In this document: positions 1-9,179 of the stretch, one piece after another
Layout of the letters: the number at the start of each line of letters is the position of its first letter
Position numbering within the stretch: the first letter of the stretch is position 1
Source of the DNA: Formivibrio sp.
GTDB taxonomy: Bacteria; Pseudomonadota; Gammaproteobacteria; Burkholderiales; Chitinibacteraceae
Reading direction: 5' to 3'
Length of the DNA: 64,000 bases
Assembly (NCBI GenBank): GCA_031291275.1
Contig: JARLJJ010000327.1
Span: 1-64,000, forward strand
The notes under the pieces: model-generated
What the model was told of the DNA's origin: nothing
Databases searched by the model: none
The model's input: only the letters and a program-made list of their open reading frames with translations
Made by a program: the position numbers and the translations under genes

Positions 1-151
1 CATCGCCCACCGCCTTTCCACTATCGAAAACGCCGACCGGATCGTGGTGTTGCAACAAGGCCGAATTGCGGAAATGGGCACACATGCCGAGTTGGTTGCA
101 ACTGGCGGTCTGTATGCCCGGATGCATGCGGTGCAGTTTGCTGAAAGTTAA
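1..151 (+). CDS. msbA: Lipid A export ABC transporter MsbA, C-terminal end (partial)
   Basis: The last 49 codons of an ABC exporter run into the window; the reading frame starts at base 2 and the stop is TAA at 149-151. The H-loop (IAHRLSTI) and the tail of the nucleotide-binding domain are visible. The ending [10 protein letters not shown] resembles the MsbA C-terminus. MsbA flips lipid A-core across the inner membrane using ATP. The gene lies beside LPS core/O-antigen genes, which fits. It is not in the ORF track because its start lies outside the window. The exact subfamily is inferred from only 49 residues and from context. Confidence 0.85.
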   Translation, partial: IAHRLSTIENADRIVVLQQGRIAEMGTHAELVATGGLYARMHAVQFAES

Positions 152-991
152 TTAAGTCGCGTCTGGGTGGTATTGGTCAACGCCTTGAATGGCTTTAGTG
201 TGTTGGCCGTTGAGCGTCGCTTCAAAGCGCACCCAGTTCTCGGGTTGTTGAGACCGGTCGTTTTCGCGATGCCAAAGGTGCAATACCTGCACCGAAAAAC
301 GACCGTCTTTGACCCGCAGACCCTGTCGGATCAGACGAACTGCAAAATCCGAGTCTTCATAACCCCATCCGCAAAACGACTCGTCAAAGCCATTGATGGC
401 ATAAAAATCACGGCGCCAAACCCCTAAATTGCAGGTTCTGACCCTTTGCCATCGGTGCCCTCCCAACTTCCGTAACATACCGAGGGGCCAGCGGCAGCAT
501 GCGCTCGCTTTATTTGCTTCTCTACGTTTTACTGCCGCTTGCCAATGGCTTTTGTCCCAGAGCATGACATAGAATGGGTCCTTGTTGGCGAGAAGCGAGG
601 AGGTAAGGCTTTCACTGAGTAATATGCGGCTACCCGCCACGCACCAACCTGTCTCCATCAAACGGCGATGTTGGGCGCAGAAATCCGGCATTGGCAAACA
701 ATCACCATCAATGAAGATAAAGTAGTCACCTTTGGCTTGGGCAGCTGCTTTGTTGCGCGCGGCTGCCGCACGAAAGCCAATATCTTCCTGCCAAACGTGA
801 ATCAGTGGGGCTGGGTAATTTCCGGCATATGATTTGATGAGTGCAGCCGTTTCCGGTTGTGAGCCGTCATCTGCGATGAGTACTTCAAAATGGCCTGCGT
901 CGATCTGGCGGGCCAAGGTTTCAAGTACTGCCCTCAGTGCATCTGGCCGATTATAGGTGGTGACAATTAGGCTAAGCTTGGGTGTGTTCAT
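152..991 (-). CDS. GT2 glycosyltransferase with galactosyltransferase-type C-terminus
   Basis: A 279-residue GT-A fold enzyme. The N-terminus has the GT2 pattern (LSLIVTTYNRPD, then IADDGS near residue 40) and a metal-binding DGD at about 95-97. A C-terminal GWGYEDSDF motif near residue 210 is typical of the Glyco_transf_7C region that supplies the catalytic base. It probably adds a sugar to LPS core or a surface polysaccharide at the cytoplasmic face of the inner membrane. It overlaps the upstream GT2 gene by 20 bp, so the two are probably co-transcribed. Its stop abuts the msbA stop (convergent). The sugar donor cannot be read from sequence. Confidence 0.9.
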   Translation of the reverse strand: MNTPKLSLIVTTYNRPDALRAVLETLARQIDAGHFEVLIADDGSQPETAALIKSYAGNYPAPLIHVWQEDIGFRAAAARNKAAAQAKGDYFIFIDGDCLPMPDFCAQHRRLMETGWCVAGSRILLSESLTSSLLANKDPFYVMLWDKSHWQAAVKRREANKASACCRWPLGMLRKLGGHRWQRVRTCNLGVWRRDFYAINGFDESFCGWGYEDSDFAVRLIRQGLRVKDGRFSVQVLHLWHRENDRSQQPENWVRFEATLNGQHTKAIQGVDQYHPDAT

Positions 992-1727
992 TCAGATACA
1001 TCAGCTTGAGGTAACGGTAATAAGTGCCTTCGGCATTGGAAACAGCCAGAATGAAACCTTCTTGTCCATCCAGGAATCCTCGACGGAGGATGTAGCTTCT
1101 AAAAAATGCTACTAATCCATGCCGGATCGCTTTGCCCAAACTTGCTTGTTGTCCGCGTAGATGCCGCTGTTTGGCCCCTGCTGCAGAATAGCTGTTGACC
1201 TTGGCCAGTACTTGGTCGAGGTTGTCAAAGGAATAGTGCAATATCTCGTTCGATAGGCGTAATGGAACACCTGTGAAAATTAAACGTTCATGTACCAAAT
1301 CTTCAGAATAATAGGCTGTGCCGCGCTGGAACAGGCGAGGTACATAATCCGGATACCATCCAGAATAGCGTATCCAGCGACCACAATAGTTGGAAAGCCT
1401 GGGCAAGGCGTACACATTGGATTGTGGCGCACTTATGACGGAACGAATCTCATCTACTAGTTCCTGGGTTAGCACTTCGTCGGCGTCAAGAGATAGTATC
1501 CAGTCGGTTTCAAGCAATGAAATACATCGATTTTTTTGTGTGCCAAAGCCCGGCCAGTCCGATGTCTGATGGGTTTCTGCCCCATGTTTGCGTGCAATTT
1601 CAAGCGTGTTGTCGGTGCTACCGGAATCAAGTATGACGATTTTATCGGCCCATCTGACTGCAGACAGGCATGACGGGAGGTGTGTGGCAGCATTTTTGGT
1701 AATGATGGCGACGCCAATGGTGGGCAT
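972..1727 (-). CDS. GT2 glycosyltransferase, WaaE/KdtX-like (LPS core)
   Basis: A 251-residue GT2 enzyme. It opens MPTIGVAIITKN, continues to ILDSGSTD, and has a DAD metal site at about 81-83, followed by LPRLSNYCGRWIRYSGWYPD. This layout matches the WaaE/KdtX family, which adds a glucose to heptose I of the LPS inner core; the family match is from motif recognition only. The ORF track begins at a TTG 60 bp upstream; the ATG at 1727 gives the normal family N-terminus, so I use it. It is followed by an overlapping GT2 gene and faces a divergent GT4 gene across about 155 bp that should hold both promoters. Confidence 0.85.
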   Translation of the reverse strand: MPTIGVAIITKNAATHLPSCLSAVRWADKIVILDSGSTDNTLEIARKHGAETHQTSDWPGFGTQKNRCISLLETDWILSLDADEVLTQELVDEIRSVISAPQSNVYALPRLSNYCGRWIRYSGWYPDYVPRLFQRGTAYYSEDLVHERLIFTGVPLRLSNEILHYSFDNLDQVLAKVNSYSAAGAKQRHLRGQQASLGKAIRHGLVAFFRSYILRRGFLDGQEGFILAVSNAEGTYYRYLKLMYLNEHTQA

Positions 1728-1882
1728 GTTGCGGGCTAGTGGGTGATTGAGACTGTTATAATCCACTAATCTATCAGTGCAGTGCAAGCTGGCTTGTCGC
1801 TTGTCATGCGTATTGTCGATGTCGCGGTTTTTTGCCTTAATACGGATATTGTTCTGCAGGTGGCTAACTTGATTTAAATGAG

Positions 1883-2977
1883 GTGCATTTAGTTGTCAGA
1901 ATATTCGGATCAGAATCAGTGAAACTACCCAAAGGGATTAACCTTATTTTCCACTCCATCTGTTCTAAAGGAGGGATGGAACGTTACGTTCTGGATCTGA
2001 TCGCAGGCCTTTCGCAACGAGGGGTTTTGCTGAGAGTCGTAACTAGGCGACTCGCTTGGCCAAGCATGCAGCCGCATGGCGTTGAATTTATCGTATTACC
2101 AGACTGGACACCATTTTCTCGCATCAATAATTATGTTTTTGAAAGCCGTGCAGTCTCCCATGCAAGGCTGGATTGGCCAATTATTGGAATTTCACGGGTT
2201 CCGGGCGGGGCGAAACTTGCTATTGTCGGCGGTACGCACCTTGGTCATTTGCAGAACAAGGGAAGGCTGCAGCCTGGGTTATTTGATAGATTGACCATCG
2301 GTCACGAGAAAGCACTGTACCGCGGAGCTTGCAGCATCGTTGCGCACTCAGAGCGGGTGCGGCAAGAAATAATTCACCATTATGACGTGGAGGCGGACAG
2401 GGTAATCACGCTCTATCCCCCGGTCGACACAACGGTCTTTTCATTGGCAGCACGTAACGGGCGCGAGGCGCTACGACAGCACATTGGTGTCGGGCCGGAT
2501 GAACTCATGCTACTGTTTCCATCTAATAACCATACGTTGAAGGGCGCTGATCTGATCTTGTCGGCGCTCGACGGATTCGATTCTCGAATTCGATTGGTTG
2601 TCGTAGGTAAAGATGCTTTGAACCATCCCCGCGTAATTAATTTAGGATTTCGTCGCGATATGCCCGCCTTGTATGCCAGTGCGGATGCCTCGATTCTCGC
2701 ATCCAAGTACGAAGCATTCGGTTTAGTCGGTCCGGAATCGATACTATGCGGAACGCCTGTTTTGTTTGCGAATACCGTGGGTGCTATTGAAGTGCTGTCC
2801 GATGCCGCGTGCGTTCGCTTCGAGCGTACGGTCAATAGCCTGCGCGCTGCTCTGGCTAGTGTCTTGCTACGTTTCGAGGCCGAAACACTTGCGCTGGCTG
2901 AGCCAGGGTTGCATATTCACTACCCTTACTCTCTCGATGCCCATATAGATGCACTGATGAGCCAGCTGCTACCCTAA
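1883..2977 (+). CDS. GT4 family glycosyltransferase (LPS/polysaccharide)
   Basis: A protein of up to 364 residues with the GT-B fold of family GT4. The N-terminus has the donor-loop glycine pattern (HSICSKGGMERYVLDL). The C-terminal half carries the E-x7-E motif EAFGLVGPE at about residues 277-285, which binds the nucleotide sugar. It is a retaining glycosyltransferase of the WaaG/PimB type, probably building LPS core or O-antigen. There is no early ATG: the start is GTG at 1883 or an in-frame GTG at 1919, which is closer to the usual family N-terminus. It heads a plus-strand run of four genes. Confidence 0.88.
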   Translation: MHLVVRIFGSESVKLPKGINLIFHSICSKGGMERYVLDLIAGLSQRGVLLRVVTRRLAWPSMQPHGVEFIVLPDWTPFSRINNYVFESRAVSHARLDWPIIGISRVPGGAKLAIVGGTHLGHLQNKGRLQPGLFDRLTIGHEKALYRGACSIVAHSERVRQEIIHHYDVEADRVITLYPPVDTTVFSLAARNGREALRQHIGVGPDELMLLFPSNNHTLKGADLILSALDGFDSRIRLVVVGKDALNHPRVINLGFRRDMPALYASADASILASKYEAFGLVGPESILCGTPVLFANTVGAIEVLSDAACVRFERTVNSLRAALASVLLRFEAETLALAEPGLHIHYPYSLDAHIDALMSQLLP

Positions 2978-3014
2978 CTCGCAGGATCGAATCTTCTTAA
3001 CTACGAGCAAATTG

Positions 3015-4001
3015 ATGCTGTCGCTTCCCAAAGTCACCATGCTCCTTATCTCCTACAACCAGGAAGATAAAATCAAAGAGGCAATAGAAGGCGCGCTAAC
3101 GCAGGATTACCCTAATCTTGAAATCGTTATCTCTGATGATGCCTCTACTGATAAAACGTATTCTGTAATTGAAACGTGTGTACGAAACTATCAAGGGACA
3201 CACCATATTGTTATCAGTCGTAATTCATGCAACTTGGGTATCGGCGGCAATATTAGCAAAGCAGTTCTAGGATCAAGTGGCGAACTGATATTTATTACTG
3301 CAGGCGATGATGTATCAATTCCAGAACGAGTCTCTACAGTGGTTAATTTCTGGTTGAAAAACGAAAAAATTCCCGATCTGATTGCCTGTGATTTGTACGA
3401 TATGGACAGTGAAGGTTGCATTCATGGCGTGATTCAAGTCGCTAATCTGGATGATTACCATTCGCTTGACGACTGGTCTCGTTCTCCTCCTCGAGTGATT
3501 GGTGCTGCGCAAGCGTGGACTCGACGTCTCTTCGACCGTTTTGGGGGCATACCCGAAGGCGTGGTGGGTGAAGATATGGTTATGGCGTTTCGGGCAATTG
3601 CTATTGGGCGAGCAGTAACGTTGCCACTGCCGTTGGTAAGGTATCGTAGAGGTGGATTAACCCAGCAAAACAAAGCGTTGTCAGCCAGCGAGGTGATACG
3701 TCGGTTGACACGAAAGCTAAACAGCAGCAAAACAGAATTACTTTGCATGCTGGATACAGCTCGCCAACTCAATGCCAGTACTTTTACGCTGGATAACATC
3801 GAAAAAAAATACCAGAAAGAATGTTTTATCGAGCAAATGTTTTCTGCGGAAAGTGTCGTCAAAAAAATCAGCGTTGCATTTACAACACACTCTCAAGCAC
3901 TCGGGTTTCGACTTCGTATTTTTACCTACGCTGCGATGCCTTGCCTTTTGGCACCATTTTTTGTGCTAAAGCGCTGGCGCTATCATCAATTTAAAAAATA
4001 G
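3015..4001 (+). CDS. GT2 family glycosyltransferase
   Basis: A 328-residue protein with a GT-A domain in its first 200 residues: VTMLLISYNQED, then ISDDASTD, then ITAGDD as the DXD-like metal site. A WSRSPP/GVVGEDMVM stretch probably covers the acceptor loop and catalytic base. The C-terminal 80 residues are basic and partly hydrophobic, possibly membrane associated. The ORF track starts at a TTG directly before an ATG at 3015, and I use the ATG. It follows the GT4 gene by about 37 bp and precedes the O-antigen ligase by 13 bp. The specific linkage is unknown. Confidence 0.88.
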   Translation: MLSLPKVTMLLISYNQEDKIKEAIEGALTQDYPNLEIVISDDASTDKTYSVIETCVRNYQGTHHIVISRNSCNLGIGGNISKAVLGSSGELIFITAGDDVSIPERVSTVVNFWLKNEKIPDLIACDLYDMDSEGCIHGVIQVANLDDYHSLDDWSRSPPRVIGAAQAWTRRLFDRFGGIPEGVVGEDMVMAFRAIAIGRAVTLPLPLVRYRRGGLTQQNKALSASEVIRRLTRKLNSSKTELLCMLDTARQLNASTFTLDNIEKKYQKECFIEQMFSAESVVKKISVAFTTHSQALGFRLRIFTYAAMPCLLAPFFVLKRWRYHQFKK

Positions 4002-4014
4002 AAGTTATCTTATT

Positions 4015-5274
4015 ATGTTTAATAGATTGTATGTGATATTTAAGTCAATCCGATGGAGTTGCTTTTTTAATTATTTATCATTGTTAGTAGTGCTTAGTTA
4101 TCCGATAATGGGGAGTAAAATATTTCCATTCGGAGGAGGTCCAAGATATATGTCCGTATTGGCTGGTCCTGTGGCCTTGCTTGTGTTGTTGAAGAATTTT
4201 AGAACTGATATTAGATCACTGACACTATCGGTATGGGAATGGGCTGTTCCGTTTATTCCATTTGCTTTTGTTTGGGAATTTGTCCAATTCTGGCATAACG
4301 TAACACTTGCCGAACCAGCGCCCCTTAGTCGGATATTTTGGGGTGCCGTTATTTATGCAGGAGCACGCCATCTTGGTGTTACGCGAAAACAACTGGCTTA
4401 TGCTGCATGTATTGGTGCTTGTGTGTATTTTGCTATTGCAATGGATGAGTTTTTTATCCAAGGTCGAGAGAGAGTTTGGGGTGGAGTGTACGAAAACCGG
4501 TTTGGACAATTTTCCGTCTGGTTGGCAGGGTTATGTTTCTTACATTTCTTGTATCGAGAGCGGGAAAAAGCAGATTCGTATCTGACCTATTTTCTTCCAT
4601 TGGGAAGCTTTTTCGCACTCGTAACGGCAGTTATGACGGGCTCCCGTGGTGCGTTGGCTGCTATTCCTGTTTTATTCTTTATTGCCCCTATGGCGGGTAG
4701 AAGAAATAGAAAATTGGCGTTTATAGCTACAATTTGTTTGTTTTTAATAGGTTTTACAGTTTTTCTTTATCCTCCGGTAACAACCAGGTTTTTCCTGGCA
4801 TTTCAGGAGTTCATTCAGTACTTTAAAGAATCCGTTTTTTCAGAAACATCGATTGGTGTTAGGCTAGAAACGTGGAGAATAGCGTTTGGAATTTTAGGGA
4901 GTCATCCGTTACTTGGTATGGGTTTTACTTCGTTTGCAAATCTTCAGGCTAGTCATGAGGTCTCGTTTAATATTCCCGGTGCGGTGCTTCTGTTGCCAGA
5001 TTTTCACAGTGATTGGGGAAAAATAATCGTTTTGGGTGGGGCCTGTTTATTCATGTCTTTTTGTATTAGTATTTTTTTACTATTCAAGCGAGCTGCTTCA
5101 GATGTGTATCGATATTGGTTTTTGCTTGGTGCTTTAATATTTAGTTTTGCCGAACTATTTTTTTGCAATAAGTTGGGGTTTAGCTTTTTTGTTTCGACTT
5201 GGGCACTTTATTCTGCATCAAGTGATAATGAAAAGTATGGGCTGCTTAGCAGTGGAATAAATAAATTTTGTTAA
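4015..5274 (+). CDS. O-antigen ligase family membrane protein (WaaL/Wzy_C)
   Basis: A 419-residue integral membrane protein with about ten hydrophobic segments and a large periplasmic loop between about residues 260 and 340. The loop contains ETSIGVRLETWRIAF and SHPLLGMGFTSF, the conserved region of the Wzy_C/O-antigen ligase family. The family transfers undecaprenyl-linked O-antigen to lipid A-core (WaaL) or polymerises repeat units (Wzy); sequence alone does not separate these, but the context of core glycosyltransferases favours a ligase. The DNA is clearly more AT-rich than neighbouring genes, with many ATT/TTT codons, which suggests acquisition. Confidence 0.85.
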   Translation: MFNRLYVIFKSIRWSCFFNYLSLLVVLSYPIMGSKIFPFGGGPRYMSVLAGPVALLVLLKNFRTDIRSLTLSVWEWAVPFIPFAFVWEFVQFWHNVTLAEPAPLSRIFWGAVIYAGARHLGVTRKQLAYAACIGACVYFAIAMDEFFIQGRERVWGGVYENRFGQFSVWLAGLCFLHFLYREREKADSYLTYFLPLGSFFALVTAVMTGSRGALAAIPVLFFIAPMAGRRNRKLAFIATICLFLIGFTVFLYPPVTTRFFLAFQEFIQYFKESVFSETSIGVRLETWRIAFGILGSHPLLGMGFTSFANLQASHEVSFNIPGAVLLLPDFHSDWGKIIVLGGACLFMSFCISIFLLFKRAASDVYRYWFLLGALIFSFAELFFCNKLGFSFFVSTWALYSASSDNEKYGLLSSGINKFC

Positions 5275-5316
5275 TACAATTTAACTGTTGATTTTGTTAA
5301 GAAGGTAGTGCTTAGG

Positions 5317-5949
5317 ATGAAGTTACTTAAAAATATTTGTGCAGCATGGGAACGGCGAAAAATTAAAAAACTTCCTGTTTTGCATCAGGGGGCTGCTCGA
5401 TTTTATTTAAAATATAAAAATAAATATTCATTTGGTATCGGAAGTTATGGATTGCCGGTAATTCATGATTGGAATGAAGGAACGACGCTGTTAATTGGAT
5501 CGTATTGTTCAATTTCTACCAATGTGCAAATATTCCTTGGTGGGAATCATCGTGGGGACTGGATAAGTACTTATCCATTTCCTGCAATGATCGATGAGGC
5601 AAGATGCATTACTGATTTTGGTATAAGTCGAGGGAGTGTAATTATTGGAAATGATGTATGGTTATGTGCGAGTTGTATTATTCTCTCTGGGGTCACCATA
5701 GGTGATGGGGCTATTGTAGCTGCTGGTGCAGTTGTTTGCAGAGATGTTGAGCCATATTCTATTGTTGCTGGAAATCCTGCGAGGCATGTTAAATGGAGGT
5801 ATGATGAAATTACAAGGGATTTGCTACTTAAAAGTGAATGGTGGAAATGGCCAGAGCAAGAAATTAGAAATATTTGCCATCTATTATGTAGTAATGATAT
5901 TGATAAATTTATTGAATATACTTTTGATCGGAAAACAAATTTTGTGTAG
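5317..5949 (+). CDS. Hexapeptide-repeat O-acetyltransferase (CatB/XAT type)
   Basis: A 210-residue left-handed beta-helix acyltransferase. Hexapeptide repeats occupy about residues 60-165, with VIIGNDVWL and VAAGAVVCRDVEPYSIVAGNPAR as signature segments, followed by the usual KWRYDE tail. XAT-class enzymes acetylate sugars or antibiotics with acetyl-CoA; beside a ligase and glycosyltransferases, O-antigen/core acetylation is the likelier role. I use the ATG at 5317 rather than the GTG at 5308, with GAAGGT about 10 bp upstream. Strongly AT-rich like the preceding gene. Its stop lies only about 3 bp before the left inverted repeat of the IS remnant, so the extreme C-terminus may have been altered by the insertion. 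Confidence 0.85.
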   Translation: MKLLKNICAAWERRKIKKLPVLHQGAARFYLKYKNKYSFGIGSYGLPVIHDWNEGTTLLIGSYCSISTNVQIFLGGNHRGDWISTYPFPAMIDEARCITDFGISRGSVIIGNDVWLCASCIILSGVTIGDGAIVAAGAVVCRDVEPYSIVAGNPARHVKWRYDEITRDLLLKSEWWKWPEQEIRNICHLLCSNDIDKFIEYTFDRKTNFV

Positions 5950-5951
5950 CA

Positions 5952-7156
5952 GGGTGGTGAAAAACCCTCTATTTCAAGCCCAGCAACATCTAGCGTGATG
6001 AGAGAATACATTCGGGCCTTTTCTACTTCTTACCGATTATGCGCGGCAGCGATTTTATTTAGGGTGTGATGTTCAGTTATGTGGGTATAGAAGACCGGAT
6101 ACCGGCCTCGCATCTGCTGCGTAAGCCCAAAATTGCAGTCGATACCATTAGAACTCACGATGAGCTGTGAGTTTGACAGGCGCTATGCCCGGACCGGCCC
6201 CCTCGATCCCGCTGGCTGCTGCGGGCATTGCTGCTGCAAGTGCTCTACGCCATCCGTAGCGAGCTCCAGTTGATGGCGTGACTGAATTACAATCTGTTGT
6301 TCCGCTGGTTTGTCGGACTGGGCGTTGATGATCGGGTGTGGGAAGGCACGGTGTTTTTCGCCAACCGCGACCAGCTGCTCGAACAGACGCTGTTGCTGGA
6401 TTTCTTCAATCACGTTCTCATGCTTGCCGACTGGGCGGGGCTGCCCTCTGACGGGAATTTCAGCGTTGATGGCACGATGATTGAAGCTTGAGCCTGATGC
6501 GCAAGGATGGCATGGACCGCAAGGACGATGACAACAAAGGCAGCCGCTCCAACGCCGAAGTGGATTGCAAGGGCGAAAAGCGCAGCAACGCCACGCATGA
6601 ATCGAAGACCGATTCCGATTCGCGGCTCTACAAAAAGGCCAAGTTTTCCGAAGCCAAGCCATGGCATCAGATGCACATCGTGATGGAGAACTGCAACGGG
6701 CTGGTCGTGGATGTGGAAACCACAAAGGCCACTAGCACGGCCGAGTGTGAAGCTGCAGAAACCATGGCCAACAAACACTTAAATCGAACAGCGCCCTGGG
6801 CGAAGACAAAGGTTGGACGTGGCTGATCACCAGCAAGCGATCGAGGCGTTGGACATGGCAACCAAGGACAAAGGCAGCGCTGTGGATGGGCGCACCAAGC
6901 GTGGCAAGAATTATGCGATCAGCATGATCAAGTGCAAGCGGATCGAAGAATGCTTTGGTTGGGCCAAGACAGTGAGTGTGTTTCGCAAGACCAGCTTCAT
7001 TGGCACAGCCAAGGTGCAAGCGCAGGTCTTGCGTGGAACCTTGCGCGGATGATGAGTCTATTGGGATGGCGCAATTGCACCACAGAGGGCAATTGCGTCG
7101 TGATGCTGCAAAACGGCGGCTAAAACCCGAAGGTGGGCGATGATTTTTCACCTGCC
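5952..7156 (+). mobile_element. Degenerate IS5-type insertion sequence with recognisable terminal inverted repeats
   Basis: A transposase relic is framed by short imperfect inverted repeats: GGGTGGTGAAAAA at 5952-5964 and, reading inward from the right end, GGCAGGTGAAAAA at 7156-7144 (11 of 13 matching). The span of about 1.2 kb is normal for an IS5-family element. No clear target-site duplication was found. The element separates the AT-rich O-antigen genes from metX and is inactive because the transposase frame is broken several times. Confidence 0.75.
6069..7123 (+). pseudogene. IS5-family transposase, frameshifted and with internal stops
   Basis: Pieces of one transposase are spread over several frames. 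The order is MFSYVGIEDRIPASHLLRK (6069, stop at 6168-6170), LLLQVLYAIRSE, NYNLLFRWFVGLGVDD to FSVDGTMIEA (6297-6491, first catalytic Asp), EVDCKGEKRSNATHES to LVVDVET (6488-6826), then SAVDGRTKRGKNYA to CKRIEECFGWAKT with the catalytic Glu (6813-7052), and finally NLARMMSLLGWR (to 7123). Premature stops, frameshifts and an internal deletion near the second Asp mean it cannot make transposase. The ORF-track entries here are its fragments, not genes. Confidence 0.88.
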
Positions 7157-7267
7157 TATTTAATGCTAAATTTAAAGTAAGCGTTAGTTATATTGTGTAT
7201 CTAGAACGAAAAGCTTGAAGTATCTGTAGGGATTGAATAAATGAGTGAAGTGCGAGGAAGTCCTCCA

Positions 7268-8398
7268 ATGAAAAGTGTCGGTATTGTTAATGCTCAAAAG
7301 AGTGTATTTGATACGCCAATTCAACTCGCCTGCGGCATCACCCTGCCGCGCTATGAGCTGGTTTATGAAACCTATGGTCAGCTAAACGCTGACAAATCCA
7401 ATGCAATCCTGGTGTGTCATGCGTTGTCGGGCAACCATCATCTGGCAGGCAAGTACAGCGAAGCTGACAAGGCGCCGGGCTGGTGGGATAGTATGATCGG
7501 GCCGGGTAAGCCGGTCGATACCAATCGCTTCTTCGTGATCGGAGTGAATAACCTGGGCGGTTGTCACGGCTCGACCGGGCCTTCCAGTATCAATCCGGAA
7601 ATCGGCAAGCCCTTCGGTTCGACCTTCCCCTTGGTGCTGGTGCGCGACTGGGTCGAGACGCAGGCACGGCTGGCGGATCTCTTGGGGATCGAGAAATTTG
7701 CGGCGGTCATGGGTGGCAGTCTGGGCGGGATGCAGGCGTTGCGCTGGACTGTGGCCTATCCGGAGCGAGTGCGCCATGCGCTGGTGATTGCGGCTGCCCC
7801 CAAGCTGACGGCGCAAAATATCGCTTTCAACGATGTGGCGCGCCAGGCAATTCTGACCGATCCGGAATTCCATGGTGGGGATTTTTACGAGCATGATGTG
7901 GTACCGCGTCGCGGGCTGCGTCTGGCGCGTATGCTCGGTCATATCACCTATCTTTCCGATGACGGCATGGGCGAGAAATTCGGCCGTTTACTGCGTTCCG
8001 GCGAGTACCAATATGGATTCGATGTCGAATTCGAGATCGAATCGTACCTGCGGTATCAGGGCGACAAGTTTTCCGGCAGCTTCGATGCGAACACCTATCT
8101 GTTGATGACCAAGGCACTGGATTATTTCGATCCGGCGCGCGATTTTGACGGTGATTTGTCTAAGGCCTTGTCGCGCACCCAGGCCGGTTTTCTGGTTGTA
8201 TCGTTTACCACGGATTGGCGTTTTTCGCCGGCGCGTTCACGCGAGATTGTTAAGGCCTTGCTTGATGCGCACAAGAATGTCAGCTATGCCGAGATCGAAT
8301 CGCGTCACGGTCACGATGCTTTCCTTATGGAGGATGCGCCTTACCATGCGGTGATGCGTGCCTATCTTAACCGGATTGACGCGGAGGTAAACCCATGA
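7268..8398 (+). CDS. metX: Homoserine O-acyltransferase MetX
   Basis: A 376-residue alpha/beta-hydrolase-fold enzyme that activates homoserine with acetyl- or succinyl-CoA, the first committed step of methionine synthesis. The nucleophile elbow is GGSLGG. The remaining triad residues are the Asp in FTTDWRF and the His in [14 protein letters not shown] and [11 protein letters not shown] are family signatures. I prefer the ATG at 7268, preceded by GAGGAAG at good spacing, over the ATG at 7241; the latter also has a weak Shine-Dalgarno and cannot be excluded. The stop overlaps metW by 4 bp. Acyl-CoA preference cannot be read safely; many proteobacterial MetX enzymes use succinyl-CoA. Confidence 0.95.
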   Translation: MKSVGIVNAQKSVFDTPIQLACGITLPRYELVYETYGQLNADKSNAILVCHALSGNHHLAGKYSEADKAPGWWDSMIGPGKPVDTNRFFVIGVNNLGGCHGSTGPSSINPEIGKPFGSTFPLVLVRDWVETQARLADLLGIEKFAAVMGGSLGGMQALRWTVAYPERVRHALVIAAAPKLTAQNIAFNDVARQAILTDPEFHGGDFYEHDVVPRRGLRLARMLGHITYLSDDGMGEKFGRLLRSGEYQYGFDVEFEIESYLRYQGDKFSGSFDANTYLLMTKALDYFDPARDFDGDLSKALSRTQAGFLVVSFTTDWRFSPARSREIVKALLDAHKNVSYAEIESRHGHDAFLMEDAPYHAVMRAYLNRIDAEVNP

Positions 8399-9000
8399 AC
8401 AAGTTGCGCGCCGATTTGCGTTGTGTGGCCGAATGGATCAAGCCGGGAATGCGGGTGCTTGACCTGGGCTGTGGCGATGGCGAGCTGTTGACCGCGCTCG
8501 CTAGGGAGAAACGTGTCACCGGTTACGGGGTTGAGATCGATGTCGACAAGGTCGTTCATTGCGTCGAGAACGGACTCAATGTGATCCAGTCCGATCTGGA
8601 AAGCGGGCTTTCCGCGTTCGAGTCGGAAAGCTTTGATTACGTGGTGCTCTCGCTCACGATCCAGGCCATGCACAATATCGAGGGCATTCTGGCCGAGATG
8701 CTGCGCGTCGGGAAAACCGGCATTGTCACCTTCCCGAACTTCGGCTTCTGGGAAAACCGCTGGCAGATCCTGTGCGGGCGCATGCCGGTATCGGAGACCA
8801 TTCCTTACGAGTGGTACAACACGCCGAATATCCATTTCTGCACGCTGGGCGATTTCGACCGTCTGCTGGGCAAGTTGGGTATGAAAATAGAGCAGCAGCA
8901 GGTTTTGCATGCGGGTGAAAAAGTCGAGCTGTTCCCGAACCTGCTCGGCAGTTTGGCGCTGATAAAATTCGGCCGTAATGGCGCGTTGCAACGCGGTTAA
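8395..9000 (+). CDS. metW: Methionine biosynthesis protein MetW
   Basis: A 201-residue class I SAM-methyltransferase-like protein with motif [13 protein letters not shown] near residue 20 and the family segment [13 protein letters not shown]. MetW is found coupled to MetX in many proteobacteria and is required for, or supports, homoserine acyltransferase activity. The ATGA overlap with metX shows translational coupling. The usual length is about 195-200 residues, so it is complete. Confidence 0.95.
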   Translation: MNKLRADLRCVAEWIKPGMRVLDLGCGDGELLTALAREKRVTGYGVEIDVDKVVHCVENGLNVIQSDLESGLSAFESESFDYVVLSLTIQAMHNIEGILAEMLRVGKTGIVTFPNFGFWENRWQILCGRMPVSETIPYEWYNTPNIHFCTLGDFDRLLGKLGMKIEQQQVLHAGEKVELFPNLLGSLALIKFGRNGALQRG

Positions 9001-9006
9001 ATTGCC

Positions 9007-9080
9007 GTCATACCGGCGAAAGCCGGTATCCAGTGCTGTTGATGATTTACAGTCTAGACCCCGGCCTTCGCCGGGGCGAC
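9007..9080. repeat. Intergenic double-hairpin repeat (REP-like)
   Basis: Two GC-rich hairpins, TACCGGCGAAAGCCGGTA (9011-9028) and CCCCGGCCTTCGCCGGGG (9059-9076), are separated by about 30 bp and bounded by GTCAT... and ...GCGAC. This layout is that of the extragenic palindromic repeats seen in many proteobacterial genomes. It lies between the convergent metW and ahpF and could also stop transcription from both sides. A shortened relative is seen at 57424-57441. Confidence 0.7.
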
Positions 9081-9179
9081 AAGTTCAACCTTAATCTGTT
9101 CGAGTCAACGTAGGCCGGCATAGGCTGAAAATAAACCGCTCCGAATCCAATAAATTCAGGGCGGTTTGCTTTTCAGGTT

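Noticed and set aside
6297-7123. Several short ORFs in the ORF track
   Set aside because: They are fragments of one broken IS5-type transposase, not separate genes.
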